This document shows positions 57,601-64,000 of a DNA stretch of 64,000 nucleotides, piece by piece. The translations under genes were made by a program, and so were the position numbers. The stretch comes from Bathymodiolus brooksi. Lineage: Eukaryota; Mollusca; Bivalvia; Mytilida; Modiolidae. The notes below the pieces were generated by a model that saw only the letters and a list, made by a program, of their open reading frames with translations, was not told the origin of the DNA and did not search any database. The stretch covers positions 79,117,668 to 79,181,667 of the forward strand of contig OY804576.1 in the NCBI GenBank assembly GCA_963680875.1, given 5' to 3'. Positions within the stretch are counted from its first letter, which is position 1. Each line of letters opens with the position of its first letter.

Positions 57601-60600
57601 AATATTTTAATACATGCTGGTTAACTATCTTTCTTGCAAAGAAGTATGTCTGACTGTAAATAAAACTTTTTTGTATTGTAGGTTTGATAGAAAGTATATG
57701 AAAGAATGAATCATTTGAAGTATTAGTAGCTTTAATTTGTTATTTTTAGATTCCTCCATTAGATGATACTAAACCAGAAATTACAAAAGAAGCTTATTTT
57801 CTGGCTGTTAAGCTTATCATGGAGTTTGATAATTTGGATGCTAAAAAACAAGGGTAAGATTATTTTCTACCAAGAGTGTGTCAGCGTACATTTATAAGAT
57901 CTGTTAGATCATTTTTAAAGGTTTGGTTTGGTTTATGTTGTTTAATGCCACTTTCAACAATATTTTAGTTATATCGTGGTGGTCAGTTTTATTGGTGGAG
58001 GAAACTGCAGTACATGGAGAAAACCACCGACCTGTCGCAAATCACTGACAAACTTTATCACATAGTGTTGTATCGAGTAGACCTCACCTGAGCGGGATTT
58101 GAACTCACAAAGTTGTGGTTATAGGCACTAATTGCATAGGTAGTTATAAATCTAACTACCATACGATCACGACAGCCACTAAAGACAACTGTAAGATCAT
58201 GTTCTACCAAGAGTGTGTCAGCTTACATCAGAATTTATAAGATCTGTTAGATCACTTTTTACGGTATTTATTTACCACTTGCTACATGTTTTTATACTCT
58301 ATGATTTCCTGATTTGTTATGTTGAGTGAGTGAGTGGTTTTTGTTTAATGCCAAATAAGCACTTCATCTTTCTTTAGTGCTTGAATAAAACCCTTTTCTC
58401 TCATTCTTATGTATTTACACATTCATTGCAATTACTTTGTCAATCAGCTTTACCAAAAAAACAAAGATTATTTGCAAGAAAAGAGCGACTTGCAAAAAGA
58501 AACAAGGCGACTTTGAGTCGAAAGAGGGCGACTTCAGTCGATATAGGACGAGAATTTCGCCCACTTTGCCTGGTTTGGTGAGCCCTGATTTCTACATTCT
58601 TTATGGAGTATGCACATCTTTTACTAATCTTTTTTTTCACAGGGTAGGACCTGGAGGATTTGCTCCATATAGAGGAACAGTTCTTGTCTTCTTACCAGGT
58701 AATTATTGGTAGAACTAGTATTTTATGAGAATTAATGTTAATAGATTGAATTGTTGAAAGGTTGAAATTTAATTTACAGCAAAACTTCATTTAAGCCACC
58801 TCAACGTATTTGATTATACAGTGTTCAAATAAAAGTCAGTTTAATTAATATGAATAAAGAGAGGGAAAATTCTGGACTTTGCATCGACTTCGACACAATC
58901 GCTGTTCTCGAATTAACAAGTGTTCGACACAAGCAGTGATGTTAAGATCTTTTATTACATTCCTTCTCATAACAACATACTATTGTGTGCCTCTTATTTA
59001 TATTTTTTTCATTGAAAGTGAATTTTGTTCGGTTTCCACAATGCCATCTCAGTTAGGGCTTTGTCATTTTTCATGTCAATTGAGAACAGGTGACATAAAT
59101 GTTTTGCTAAAGATTGAACAATTCGTGTTAAAGCACCAAAAAAAAATGATGAAAAGCAATGTATAGTTATCTCCACTGTTCCAGGTCATATAATAAAAAA
59201 CATTTATACGTTTTTGAAGAATAATATGGAAAATATTAACAGAGACAACTTTAGATTAAAAGTAATATTAAAAGCATTATGTAAAACCCATGACCAAAGA
59301 TGAGTTCAAAGACAAATAACACTGTTTAGACAAAATCCTCCTACAGTGAAACCTGTCTAAACCGAAGCTCCTTGGGACCAGCTTTTGTGTTCAGAATAGA
59401 CAAGTGTTGGGTTTATGCAGCTTGAATTAAAAAATGTTTCCTACATTGGGATTTTATTCAAAGTTTGGTTTATACAGGATTCTGTTTTATTCAGGGTATG
59501 GTTTATACAGGATTCTGTTTTATTCAGGGTACGGTTTATACAGGATTCTGGTTTATTCTGGGTACGGTTTATACAGGATTCTGTTTTATTCAGGGTACGG
59601 TTTATACAGGATTCTGTTTTATTCAGGGTATGGTTTATACAGGATTCTGTTTTATTCAGGGTACGGTTTATACAGGATTCACTGTATTACCTTTTAAACA
59701 TTACAGGTTATGGTGAAATAGAAAATATATTGAAACTCCTAAAAGACATAGAACACCAACACAAGTAAGTTCAAAGTAATTCTAATATGACGTCTATAAA
59801 ACGGCACACACGATATTACTCAATATCTCTATATTTAGCGCAAGTGCGGTACACAACAAATCTGGCTGTTCCATGTGACTCCCGCTGTGAAATTACCGTG
59901 ACGACCGAGTGTAAACAAACAAAACACCGGCATATAGCGTATTTTTAAAGTCCTTAAAATAAAAATTCCCCATAGTTATAAATAAATATTCTGTAGCAAA
60001 GTATTTTTTTATCATTTGTTTTGAAAATTTACATTTGGGGATCCCCAGTATGCACACATACATTCCATTGATATGTGTCGGCCATGCATAACAAAATGCA
60101 CTAACCTTGTTTTCCTACGTATACATTGATAACTAGACGGTGGTGTAATTAAGTTACTGATATTTTCCAATTTGATGGCATTTTGAATTTTGCTACTCAA
60201 ACAAGTAAAATGCTCACAAAATCATAAAATAAACCAGTAACTAGCTTGTGTCAATCAGTGTCCCTTGTAAACAACGTCACAGGATGACGATATATTACAA
60301 AAGTCAAAGTCGATAGATGGTTGTCTTAAGTATTTTTTACGGAATTTTTTTTTATGTCAACAATACAAGCTTTTTTTTTCATTGGCATTTATTTTTTTAT
60401 TTCCTATCTAACAATAATTGTCGATTATTAACAACTGTTCAAGTGTTCGATATTATGTTTGACAACTCCGCTCCGCCATCTTGTTAGCGCTCGAAATGAT
60501 TGAACGAATGAACTCCGACTTTTTTTTTAAAAAAAATTTACGCAGGAATTGTTCAATCGAATCTATGTTGGAAAATACACAATAAATATGTTTTTCATGT

Positions 60601-62207
60601 TAACATCCATATCTTTGTTTTAAAATATCTCGTTCAAAAACAAATAATTCAAAATCAATTCAAAATTTCCGAAGGAGGTAAATGGAACAGCCACCAAATG
60701 CCGTGTGTATACAGTTAACGAAAGGTTAAAAATTACCGTATTTGTCCTATTAGAATCAAAATAATTCATGGCAGGCATAGAGTTGTGCAAATTTACACAT
60801 GGGCTGGGCCTTTATATTCTTAGATTTTAAATGTGTAGTATTGATGTTTGAGTGAGTGAGTGATTAATGTTTAACGCCAACTCAGCAATTTTTCAGCTAT
60901 AATATGGCGAGAACAAGTTAATTTTCAATGAGATGACGATGATGTCCGCTTTGTACTAGACCAACATGCTTAGTTTGGATTTTAAGGTGCTAGCTCACTG
61001 AAACAACATTCCATGTTTTAAAACAAATAATTCAAAATCAATTCAAAATTTCCGAAGGAGGTAAATGGAACAGCCACCAAATGCCGTGTGTATACAGTTA
61101 ACGAAAGGTTAAAAATTACCGTATTTGTCCTATTAGAATCAAAATAATTCATGGCAGGCATAGAGTTGTGCAAATTTACACATGGGCTGGGCCTTTATAT
61201 TCTTAGATTTTAAATGTGTAGTATTGATGTTTGAGTGAGTGAGTGATTAAAGTTTAACGCCAACTCAGCAATTTTTCAGCTATAATATGGCAAGAACAAG
61301 TTAATTTTCAATGAGATGACGATGATGTCCGCTTTGTACTAGACCAACATGCTTAGTTTGGATTTTAAGGTGCTAGCTCACTGAAACAACATTCCATGGA
61401 TAGACATGCCCCCCCCCCCCCCACTCAGATAGATAATCCTGATTCCGAGCTAACAAGTCTTTGCTCCCTCTACTTAATGCTGCATGCTTAACGGAGAAGC
61501 AACAAATACCAATTTTATTTTCTTTGGTTTGACTGATCAGGGCTTGAACCTACGATCTACCACACTCGAGGCGAGAATGTTAGCCAGTGCGGTTCTGTAG
61601 TTTTGAGACAGAATTTATTGCTAGTATCCCAGTGAGTATGATGGGACAGGATTAGATACTAGTGATAATGTATGTCAAGATCTTCAAAACTGACGTTATT
61701 GTTAATATCAGCATTAAAATACATGGGTAGTAATCTTACAAATACCGTCATCATTGTGTCATTACATTACGAAGTTACAAATACAGACAAAAAACTACCA
61801 TAGGACTCCCATCTTTTAAAAAATAAGAAAACTAGACAGTTTGAAGTTGACTAGCTAATTGAATGGACTTTATAAATGTTTTAGAAAATAACATCTAAAA
61901 ATTGAAAGTTGAAGGAGTGTGAAAATTAACCATTTTGTGAGTACAATACATCCACAACTGTATAAATACGAGTATATACCTTAAGCACGGGGAAATGGTT
62001 TTCCTATACGAAACAAGGTTTGATATCGGATGGGTTGTATCGAACAGTTAAAATCCTGTATTTCTATAGAATACATACTTAATGTTAGATAAATTAAGAT
62101 ATTTTTTTTTATTTCTTTTCAGTCTAGTGATATATCCCCTTCATTCCACAATAACACTGGAAGAACAATCAAAAGTATTTAAAATGCCTGGTGAAGGAGA
62201 AAGAAAG
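45514..62207 (+). CDS. TDRD9: TDRD9, ATP-dependent RNA helicase of the piRNA pathway (5' part; continues off the right edge)
   Basis: Ten exons (45514-45695, 49887-49965, 52287-52469, 54229-54450, 55619-55741, 56601-56840, 57750-57853, 58643-58698, 59707-59764, 62123-62207) join without a frame break into 444 codons. The N-terminus has [13 protein letters not shown], the hallmark start of TDRD9. Helicase motifs in order: [10 protein letters not shown], Ia TQPRRIA, Ib TTGVLL, II DEVH, III SAT, IV VLVFLPG, then [16 protein letters not shown]9 (Spindle-E in flies) is a germline granule DEAH/DEVH-box helicase with a tudor domain that works with PIWI proteins in transposon silencing. Motifs V and VI, the C-terminal helicase region and the tudor domain are beyond the window. 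Human TDRD9 is about 1380 residues. Confidence 0.96.
45810..45864 (+). repeat. tRNA-like fragment split by a transposon (weak)
   Basis: TAGCGTAGCCGAGCGGTTGG resembles the D-arm/A-box of Ser/Leu tRNAs. Sequence after the transposon (47929 on, CTGAAACTTTTGGC) would be its continuation. No T-arm consensus is seen, so this is at most a SINE head. Confidence 0.3.
45865..47919. mobile_element. Foldback transposon 3 in TDRD9 intron 1, 9-bp target duplication
   Basis: Ends GGGTCTCTATAAACAGCG and (inverted) AGGTATCTATAAACACTGC, with AGCAAAAAC at 45856-45864 and 47920-47928. The arms share GGACCTCCTTTGTGCAC near the ends and, further in, GAAGAAAATGAGTATCG and ACAGACCC.AATATACAGAAT, in inverted order (46510-46600 against 47690-47770). 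2055 bp including a nested 473-bp MITE. No transposase. Confidence 0.85.
46032..46504. mobile_element. MITE with TTAA target duplication (nested)
   Basis: GGTGTAATACCACTAAA at the left and TTTAGTGGTATTACACC at the right, flanked by TTAA (46028-46031 and 46505-46508). TTAA duplication is typical of piggyBac or Kolobok elements. It splits the left arm of foldback transposon 3; the right arm shows the uninterrupted version. Confidence 0.88.
47929..49230 (+). other. TDRD9 intron 1; ~53-bp duplication, otherwise nothing
   Basis: At 48071-48167 a unit with GGGAAAGGTATTAGGTTTTG and TTTGGCCTGTGAGCG is present twice in tandem. A CT microsatellite lies near 47986-48000. No exon. Confidence 0.5.
49231..49767. 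repeat. 90-bp tandem repeat, 6 copies, in TDRD9 intron 1
   Basis: Units start ACATTTTACAGCCATGTGTA at 49231, 49321, 49411, 49501, 49591 and 49681, differing by only a couple of bases. The array ends 120 bp upstream of exon 2. Confidence 0.95.
49887..49965 (+). CDS. TDRD9: TDRD9 exon 2
   Basis: Acceptor TTTTTATTAG|ACAAAG; encodes [20 protein letters not shown] then NSQTQ; donor CAG|GTATTT. Leaves in phase 0. Confidence 0.88.
50040..50295 (+). mobile_element. Full-length SINE, 8-bp target duplication, TDRD9 intron 2
   Basis: CACTTTTG at 50032-50039 and 50296-50303. Head GGGACCATCGTGATCATATG, B-box GAGTTCGAATCTC, body and tail ACACCATAAACCCAAACC. Confidence 0.85.
50490..50880 (+). repeat. Interspersed repeat R3, long copy, TDRD9 intron 2
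   Basis: From GTTAGAGAATACCAAAGGGG to GTAATCAGTTCCTGTCTCTA. It is the fullest R3 copy here, with the GGTGAACTCAGG 3' block seen at 20820, 30740 and 56040. Confidence 0.65.
51497..52150 (+). repeat. Tandem-core element (165-bp units) with ATACCCCCACTCGT ends, TDRD9 intron 2
   Basis: ATACCCCCACTCGT (51497-51510) is inverted at 52114-52127. Between them come CCGTCCGTCCGTTC and about three and a half 165-bp units (GATATCTCAGCTTCTACTGG at spacing 165). Just beyond is a hairpin, GCACGACGTAGCGTGC. Because 165 is divisible by three there is a 219-codon open frame; it is not considered a gene. Confidence 0.75.
52287..52469 (+). CDS. TDRD9: TDRD9 exon 3
   Basis: Acceptor TTCTGTAG|GCTAAT. 61 codons, ending [20 protein letters not shown], the segment just before the helicase core. 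Donor CAG|GTTCGT is weak and is followed by near copies of itself (52470-52612). Confidence 0.92.
52461..52615 (+). repeat. ~36-bp repeats that copy the exon 3 donor, 5 copies
   Basis: AGATCAGGTTYGTTAAGTAT followed by TATGTATAAAAAAAA recurs about every 36 bp. The first copy overlaps the last nine bases of exon 3. Each copy holds a potential CAG|GTTTGT donor. Confidence 0.88.
52620..53705 (+). other. TDRD9 intron 3; nothing recognised
   Basis: Two overlapping open frames (52831-53111) lack splice signals or known motifs. AT-rich. Confidence 0.4.
53706..53939. repeat. 77-bp tandem repeat, 3 copies, with TGACGTCA
   Basis: AAAACATATCAATGAT recurs at 77-bp spacing. The first two units contain GGTGACGTCATTAC, a perfect 8-base CRE palindrome; the third has TGACATCA. 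Confidence 0.9.
54229..54450 (+). CDS. TDRD9: TDRD9 exon 4 (motifs I and Ia)
   Basis: Acceptor AATTCTAG|GTAGTA; 74 codons. Walker [21 protein letters not shown] binds ATP phosphates; [18 protein letters not shown] is motif Ia. Donor CAG|GTAAGT. Confidence 0.96.
54451..55364 (+). other. TDRD9 intron 4; nothing recognised
   Basis: AT-rich intron with no clear repeat before the SINE head at 55365. Confidence 0.4.
55365..55435 (+). mobile_element. tRNA-like SINE head, second family (source-type sequence of the 21-bp array)
   Basis: CCGCATCGGTGGTGTAATGG, TTAGTGTGCTCGCCTCGATT and ATCATGGGTTCGAGCCCC: D-arm/A-box, anticodon region and B-box GGTTCGAGCCC in tRNA order. The acceptor ends do not pair well, so it is a SINE head or tRNA pseudogene. 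An inverted relative lies at 61540-61605 and a partial one at 29330. Confidence 0.7.
55619..55741 (+). CDS. TDRD9: TDRD9 exon 5 (motif Ib and first half of motif II)
   Basis: Acceptor TATTGTAG|GTTGGA; 41 codons, [20 protein letters not shown] through FTHVILDE. The intron separates DE from VH of the DEVH box. Donor GAG|GTAAAT. Confidence 0.95.
55855..56105 (+). repeat. Interspersed repeat R3 copy, TDRD9 intron 5
   Basis: AACACAAATAACGTAAATAA, TATGCGGAAATCATAACGGA, GGAACTCAGAATGTAAAGAC and GGTGAACTCGGGTGCTCACG are shared with 50490-50880. Confidence 0.62.
56141..56275. repeat. Palindromic MITE-like sequence, TDRD9 intron 5
   Basis: AAGAATTGAATGCATTCTTT and TTTCATTGGGGTATGAAAGC pair with GCTTTCATACCCCAATGAAA and AAAGAATGCATTCAATTCTT over about 55-bp arms around a ~25-base loop. 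Confidence 0.85.
56276..56600 (+). other. TDRD9 intron 5, 3' part
   Basis: GAGTTTCATTGGGATGTGAA near 56419 echoes the palindrome arm. Nothing else recognised. Confidence 0.4.
56601..56840 (+). CDS. TDRD9: TDRD9 exon 6 (rest of motif II, motif III)
   Basis: Acceptor TTCATTTTAG|GTCCAT; 80 codons. [20 protein letters not shown] completes [26 protein letters not shown] carries motif III (SAT), coupling ATP hydrolysis to unwinding. Donor GAG|GTAATA. Confidence 0.96.
56841..57749 (+). other. TDRD9 intron 6; nothing recognised
   Basis: AT-rich intron without clear repeats on reading. Confidence 0.4.
57750..57853 (+). CDS. TDRD9: TDRD9 exon 7
   Basis: Acceptor TATTTTTAG|ATTCCT; encodes [20 protein letters not shown] then [14 protein letters not shown]; donor CAAGG|GTAAGA, leaving in phase 2. 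Confidence 0.92.
57852..58262 (+). repeat. Duplicated exon 7 donor flank (two ~72-bp copies around a SINE)
   Basis: GTAAGATTATTTTCTACCAA through GATCTGTTAGATCATTTTT (57854-57920) returns as GTAAGATCATGTTCTACCAA through GATCTGTTAGATCACTTTTT (58191-58262). Confidence 0.85.
57930..58186 (-). mobile_element. Full-length SINE, minus, TDRD9 intron 7
   Basis: GTTTAATGCCACTTTCAACA, ATATCGTGGTGGTCAGTTTT, GGATTTGAACTCACAAAGTT and CATACGATCACGACAGCCAC. Lies between the two copies of the duplicated donor flank. Confidence 0.78.
58263..58642 (+). other. TDRD9 intron 7, 3' part
   Basis: A 91-codon frame runs across 58437-58712, but only its last part is exon 8. No repeat recognised. Confidence 0.4.
58643..58698 (+). 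CDS. TDRD9: TDRD9 exon 8 (motif IV)
   Basis: Acceptor [41 protein letters not shown] is helicase motif IV at the start of the second RecA-like domain. Donor CCAG|GTAATT. A 56-base micro-exon with in-frame fit on both sides. Confidence 0.9.
58699..59346 (+). other. TDRD9 intron 8, 5' part
   Basis: A 95-codon open frame at 58879-59166 has no splice context or motif. AT-rich. Confidence 0.4.
59347..59683. mobile_element. MITE with CAGTGAAACCTG ends and internal 33-bp array
   Basis: Left CAGTGAAACCTGTCTAAACC and right (inverted) CAGTGAATCCTGTATAAACC. The right end has been amplified into about seven 33-bp units (GGTTTATACAGGATTCTGTT TTATTCAGGGTAC-type) at 59464-59675. Because 33 is divisible by three, all three forward frames are open. 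It ends 24 bp before exon 9. Relative of 4541-4692. Confidence 0.8.
59707..59764 (+). CDS. TDRD9: TDRD9 exon 9
   Basis: Acceptor [36 protein letters not shown], equivalent to the LPGLGEI segment after motif IV. Donor CAA|GTAAGT; phase 2 out. Confidence 0.92.
59780..60772. mobile_element. Probable element with ATTCTAATA-type inverted ends, TDRD9 intron 9
   Basis: ATTCTAATATGACGTCTATA... at the left resembles the inverted right end ATTCTAATAGGACAAATACGG. GGCTGTTCCAT near 59865 pairs with ATGGAACAGCC near 60681. Related motif at 40940. Confidence 0.45.
60634..61398. repeat. 383-bp direct tandem duplication, TDRD9 intron 9
   Basis: The block from ACAAATAATTCAAAATCAAT to GAAACAACATTCCATG is present twice with period 383 and only a few differences (GCGAGAACAAG/GCAAGAACAAG; TTAATGTTT/TTAAAGTTT). 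Each copy contains repeat R2 (minus). Confidence 0.95.
61400..61610 (-). mobile_element. Second-family SINE, minus
   Basis: From a C run and CTAACAAGTCTTTGCTCCCT to GGCTTGAACCTACGATCTAC and CACTCGAGGCGAGAATGTTA. Inverted, this is the tRNA-like head AACCGCACTGGCTAACATTC...GGTTCAAGCCC. Confidence 0.65.
61616..62122 (+). other. TDRD9 intron 9, 3' end
   Basis: AGAAAATAACATCTAAAAATTG...GTGTGAAAATTAACC near 61885 matches 5990-6040, an unclassified repeat. Nothing else seen. Confidence 0.4.
62123..62207 (+). CDS. TDRD9: TDRD9 exon 10 (last in window)
   Basis: Acceptor [37 protein letters not shown] then KMPGEGERK; donor AAG|GTATTG, phase 0. The next exon should encode motif V (NIAE) and is beyond the window. 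Confidence 0.94.
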
Positions 62208-62269
62208 GTATTGTTCAAATATCTTATCAACGATATCAATTATTTTGTATTGACCTATTTTTGATTGTA

Positions 62270-62540
62270 GGTTTGGTTTATGATGTTAAATGCCACTTTC
62301 AAAAATATTTTAGTTATAAGTTATATCGTGGTAGTCAATTTTGTTGGTGGAGGAACCCAGAGTACCCAGAAAAAACCACCAGCCTGTCGCAAATCACTGT
62401 CAAACTTCATCACATAATGCTGCATCGAGTACACCTCTCCATGAACGGGGTTCGAACTCACAACTTTAGTGGTGATAGACACTGATTACATAGGTAGTTG
62501 TAAATCCAACTACCTTGCGATCACTACCACGATGGTCCCC
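62270..62540 (-). mobile_element. Full-length SINE, minus, TDRD9 intron 10
   Basis: GTTAAATGCCACTTTCAAAA, TTTTGTTGGTGGAGGAACCC, GTTCGAACTCACAACTTTAG and CCTTGCGATCACTACCACGA. Confidence 0.78.
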
Positions 62541-62671
62541 TAAATTTCAAATATTAATATATCTAATAAACCATGTCAGTGTATCTCAGAAATATGTGCT
62601 AGCAAAGATGTATGTCAAATAATTGTAAATTTTTGTGTGGTAATCATGTATTATGAGGGAAAAAAGTTCAA

Positions 62672-64000
62672 ACAGTAGTGGTCATCAATCACTGACACCA
62701 ATATCAACATGTAAATATAGTAGTGGTCATCAATCACTGACACCAATATCAACATGTAAATACAGTAGTGGTCATCAATCACTGACACCAATATCAACAT
62801 GTAAATACAGTAGTGGTCATCAATCACTGACACCAATATCAACATGTAAATACAGTAGTGGTCATCAATCACTGACACCAATATCAACATGTAAATACAG
62901 TAGTGGTCATCAATCACTGACACCAATATCAACATGTAAATACAGTAGTGGTCATCAATCACTGACACCAATATCAACATGTAAATACAGTAGTGGTCAT
63001 CAATCACTGACACCAATATCAACATGTAAATACAGTAGTGGTCATCAATCACTGACACCAATATCTACATGTAAATACAGTAGTGGTCATCAATCACTGA
63101 CACCAATATCAACATGTAAATACAGTAGTGGTCATCAATCACTGACACCAATATCAACATGTAAATACAGTAGTGGTCATCAATCACTGACACCAATATC
63201 AACATGTAAATACAGTAGTGGTCATCAATCACTGACACCAATATCAACATGTAAATACAGTAGTGGTCATCAATCACTGACACCAATATCAACATGTAAA
63301 TACAGTAGTGGTCATCAATCACTGACACCAATATCAACATGTAAATACAGTAGTGGTCATCAATCACTGACACCAATATCAACATGTAAATACAGTAGTG
63401 GTCATCAATCACTGACACCAATATCAACATGTAAATACAGTAGTGGTCATCAATCACTGACACCAATATCAACATGTAAATACAGTAGTGGTCATCAATC
63501 ACTGACACCAATATCAACATGTAAATACAGTAGTGGTCATCAATCACTGACACCAATATCAACATGTAAATACAGTAGTGGTCATCAATCACTGACACCA
63601 ATATCAACATGTAAATACAGTAGTGGTCATCAATCACTGACACCAATATCAACATGTAAATACAGTAGTGGTCATCAATCACTGACACCAATATCAACAT
63701 GTAAATACAGTAGTGGTCATCAATCACTGACACCAATATCAACATGTAAATACAGTAGTGGTCATCAATCACTGACACCAATATCAACATGTAAATACAG
63801 TAGTGGTCATCAATCACTGACACCAATATCAACATGTAAATACAGTAGTGGTCATCAATCACTGACACCAATATCAACATGTAAATACAGTAGTGGTCAT
63901 CAATCACTGACACCAATATCAACATGTAAATACAGTAGTGGTCATCAATCACTGACACCAATATCAACATGTAAATACAGTAGTGGTCATCAATCACTGA
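62672..64000. repeat. 45-bp minisatellite, ~29.5 copies in window, TDRD9 intron 10
   Basis: Unit of 45 bp with AGTAGTGGTCATCAATCACT and GACACCAATATCAACATGTA, running off the right edge. Units are almost identical: one has TCTACATG near 63065, and the first few bases of the early copies differ. On the minus strand the unit is an open 15-codon repeat, which explains 136- and 310-codon frames that are not genes. Confidence 0.96.

Noticed and set aside
58437..58712. 91-codon frame as an independent gene
   Set aside because: Its only supported part is TDRD9 exon 8 at 58643-58698; the upstream portion is intron.
62651..63997. 136- and 310-codon repetitive open frames on the minus strand
   Set aside because: Direct translation of the 45-bp minisatellite, with no unique start region, promoter or splice signals.

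Overview
This is a window of animal nuclear DNA, most likely from a bivalve mollusc. Exons are short and separated by long AT-rich introns with GT-AG splice sites. The host genes are metazoan. The interspersed repeats (tRNA-derived SINEs, tandem-core elements ending in hairpins, many palindromic MITEs) are of the kinds I associate with bivalve genomes. The species is not identifiable from sequence alone. There is nothing bacterial here: no operons, no ribosome binding sites and no CRISPR.

Three host genes are supported. (1) A minus-strand exon at 12530-12694 encodes the membrane segment of a synaptotagmin-14-like protein; the rest of that gene was not found. (2) A complete two-exon OPA3 gene (mitochondrial/optic atrophy 3 family, 165 residues) runs on the plus strand from 16814 to 21594. 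Its 4.3-kb intron holds nested DNA transposons. (3) From 45514 to the right edge, the plus strand carries the first ten coding exons (444 codons) of TDRD9, the DEVH-box RNA helicase of the germline piRNA pathway (homologue of Spindle-E). Helicase motifs I to IV are in the window; the rest of the helicase core and the tudor region lie beyond it.

The remainder is mostly mobile and tandemly repeated DNA. 1-12.5 kb holds SINEs, two tandem-core elements, a hAT relic and MITEs. 13-20.2 kb holds a near-perfect 154-bp palindrome, two copies of a long-TIR transposon carrying a RecQ-helicase-like exon fragment, and a foldback element that received one of those copies. 22.7-31 kb holds a 40-bp array split by a transposon, a 21-bp array made from a tRNA-like A-box segment, and many SINE copies. 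31.2-37 kb is bounded by ~470-bp inverted repeats that enclose a decayed unknown gene and a Tc1-like element, itself interrupted by another transposon. 37.2-40 kb is a 65-copy 42-bp array. 43.3-47.9 kb holds two more foldback elements flanking the first TDRD9 exon. The TDRD9 introns contain arrays of 90, 77, 45 and 33 bp and further SINEs.

The most notable points are: the transposon-borne helicase fragment; a set of foldback transposons with shared ends (GGGTAYCTATAAA-like) and 8-9-bp target duplications, two of which bracket TDRD9 exon 1; repeats at three TDRD9 exon borders that multiply splice-site-like sequence; and the minisatellite made of a Pol III A-box-like unit. All family assignments are from reading motifs; no database search was possible.
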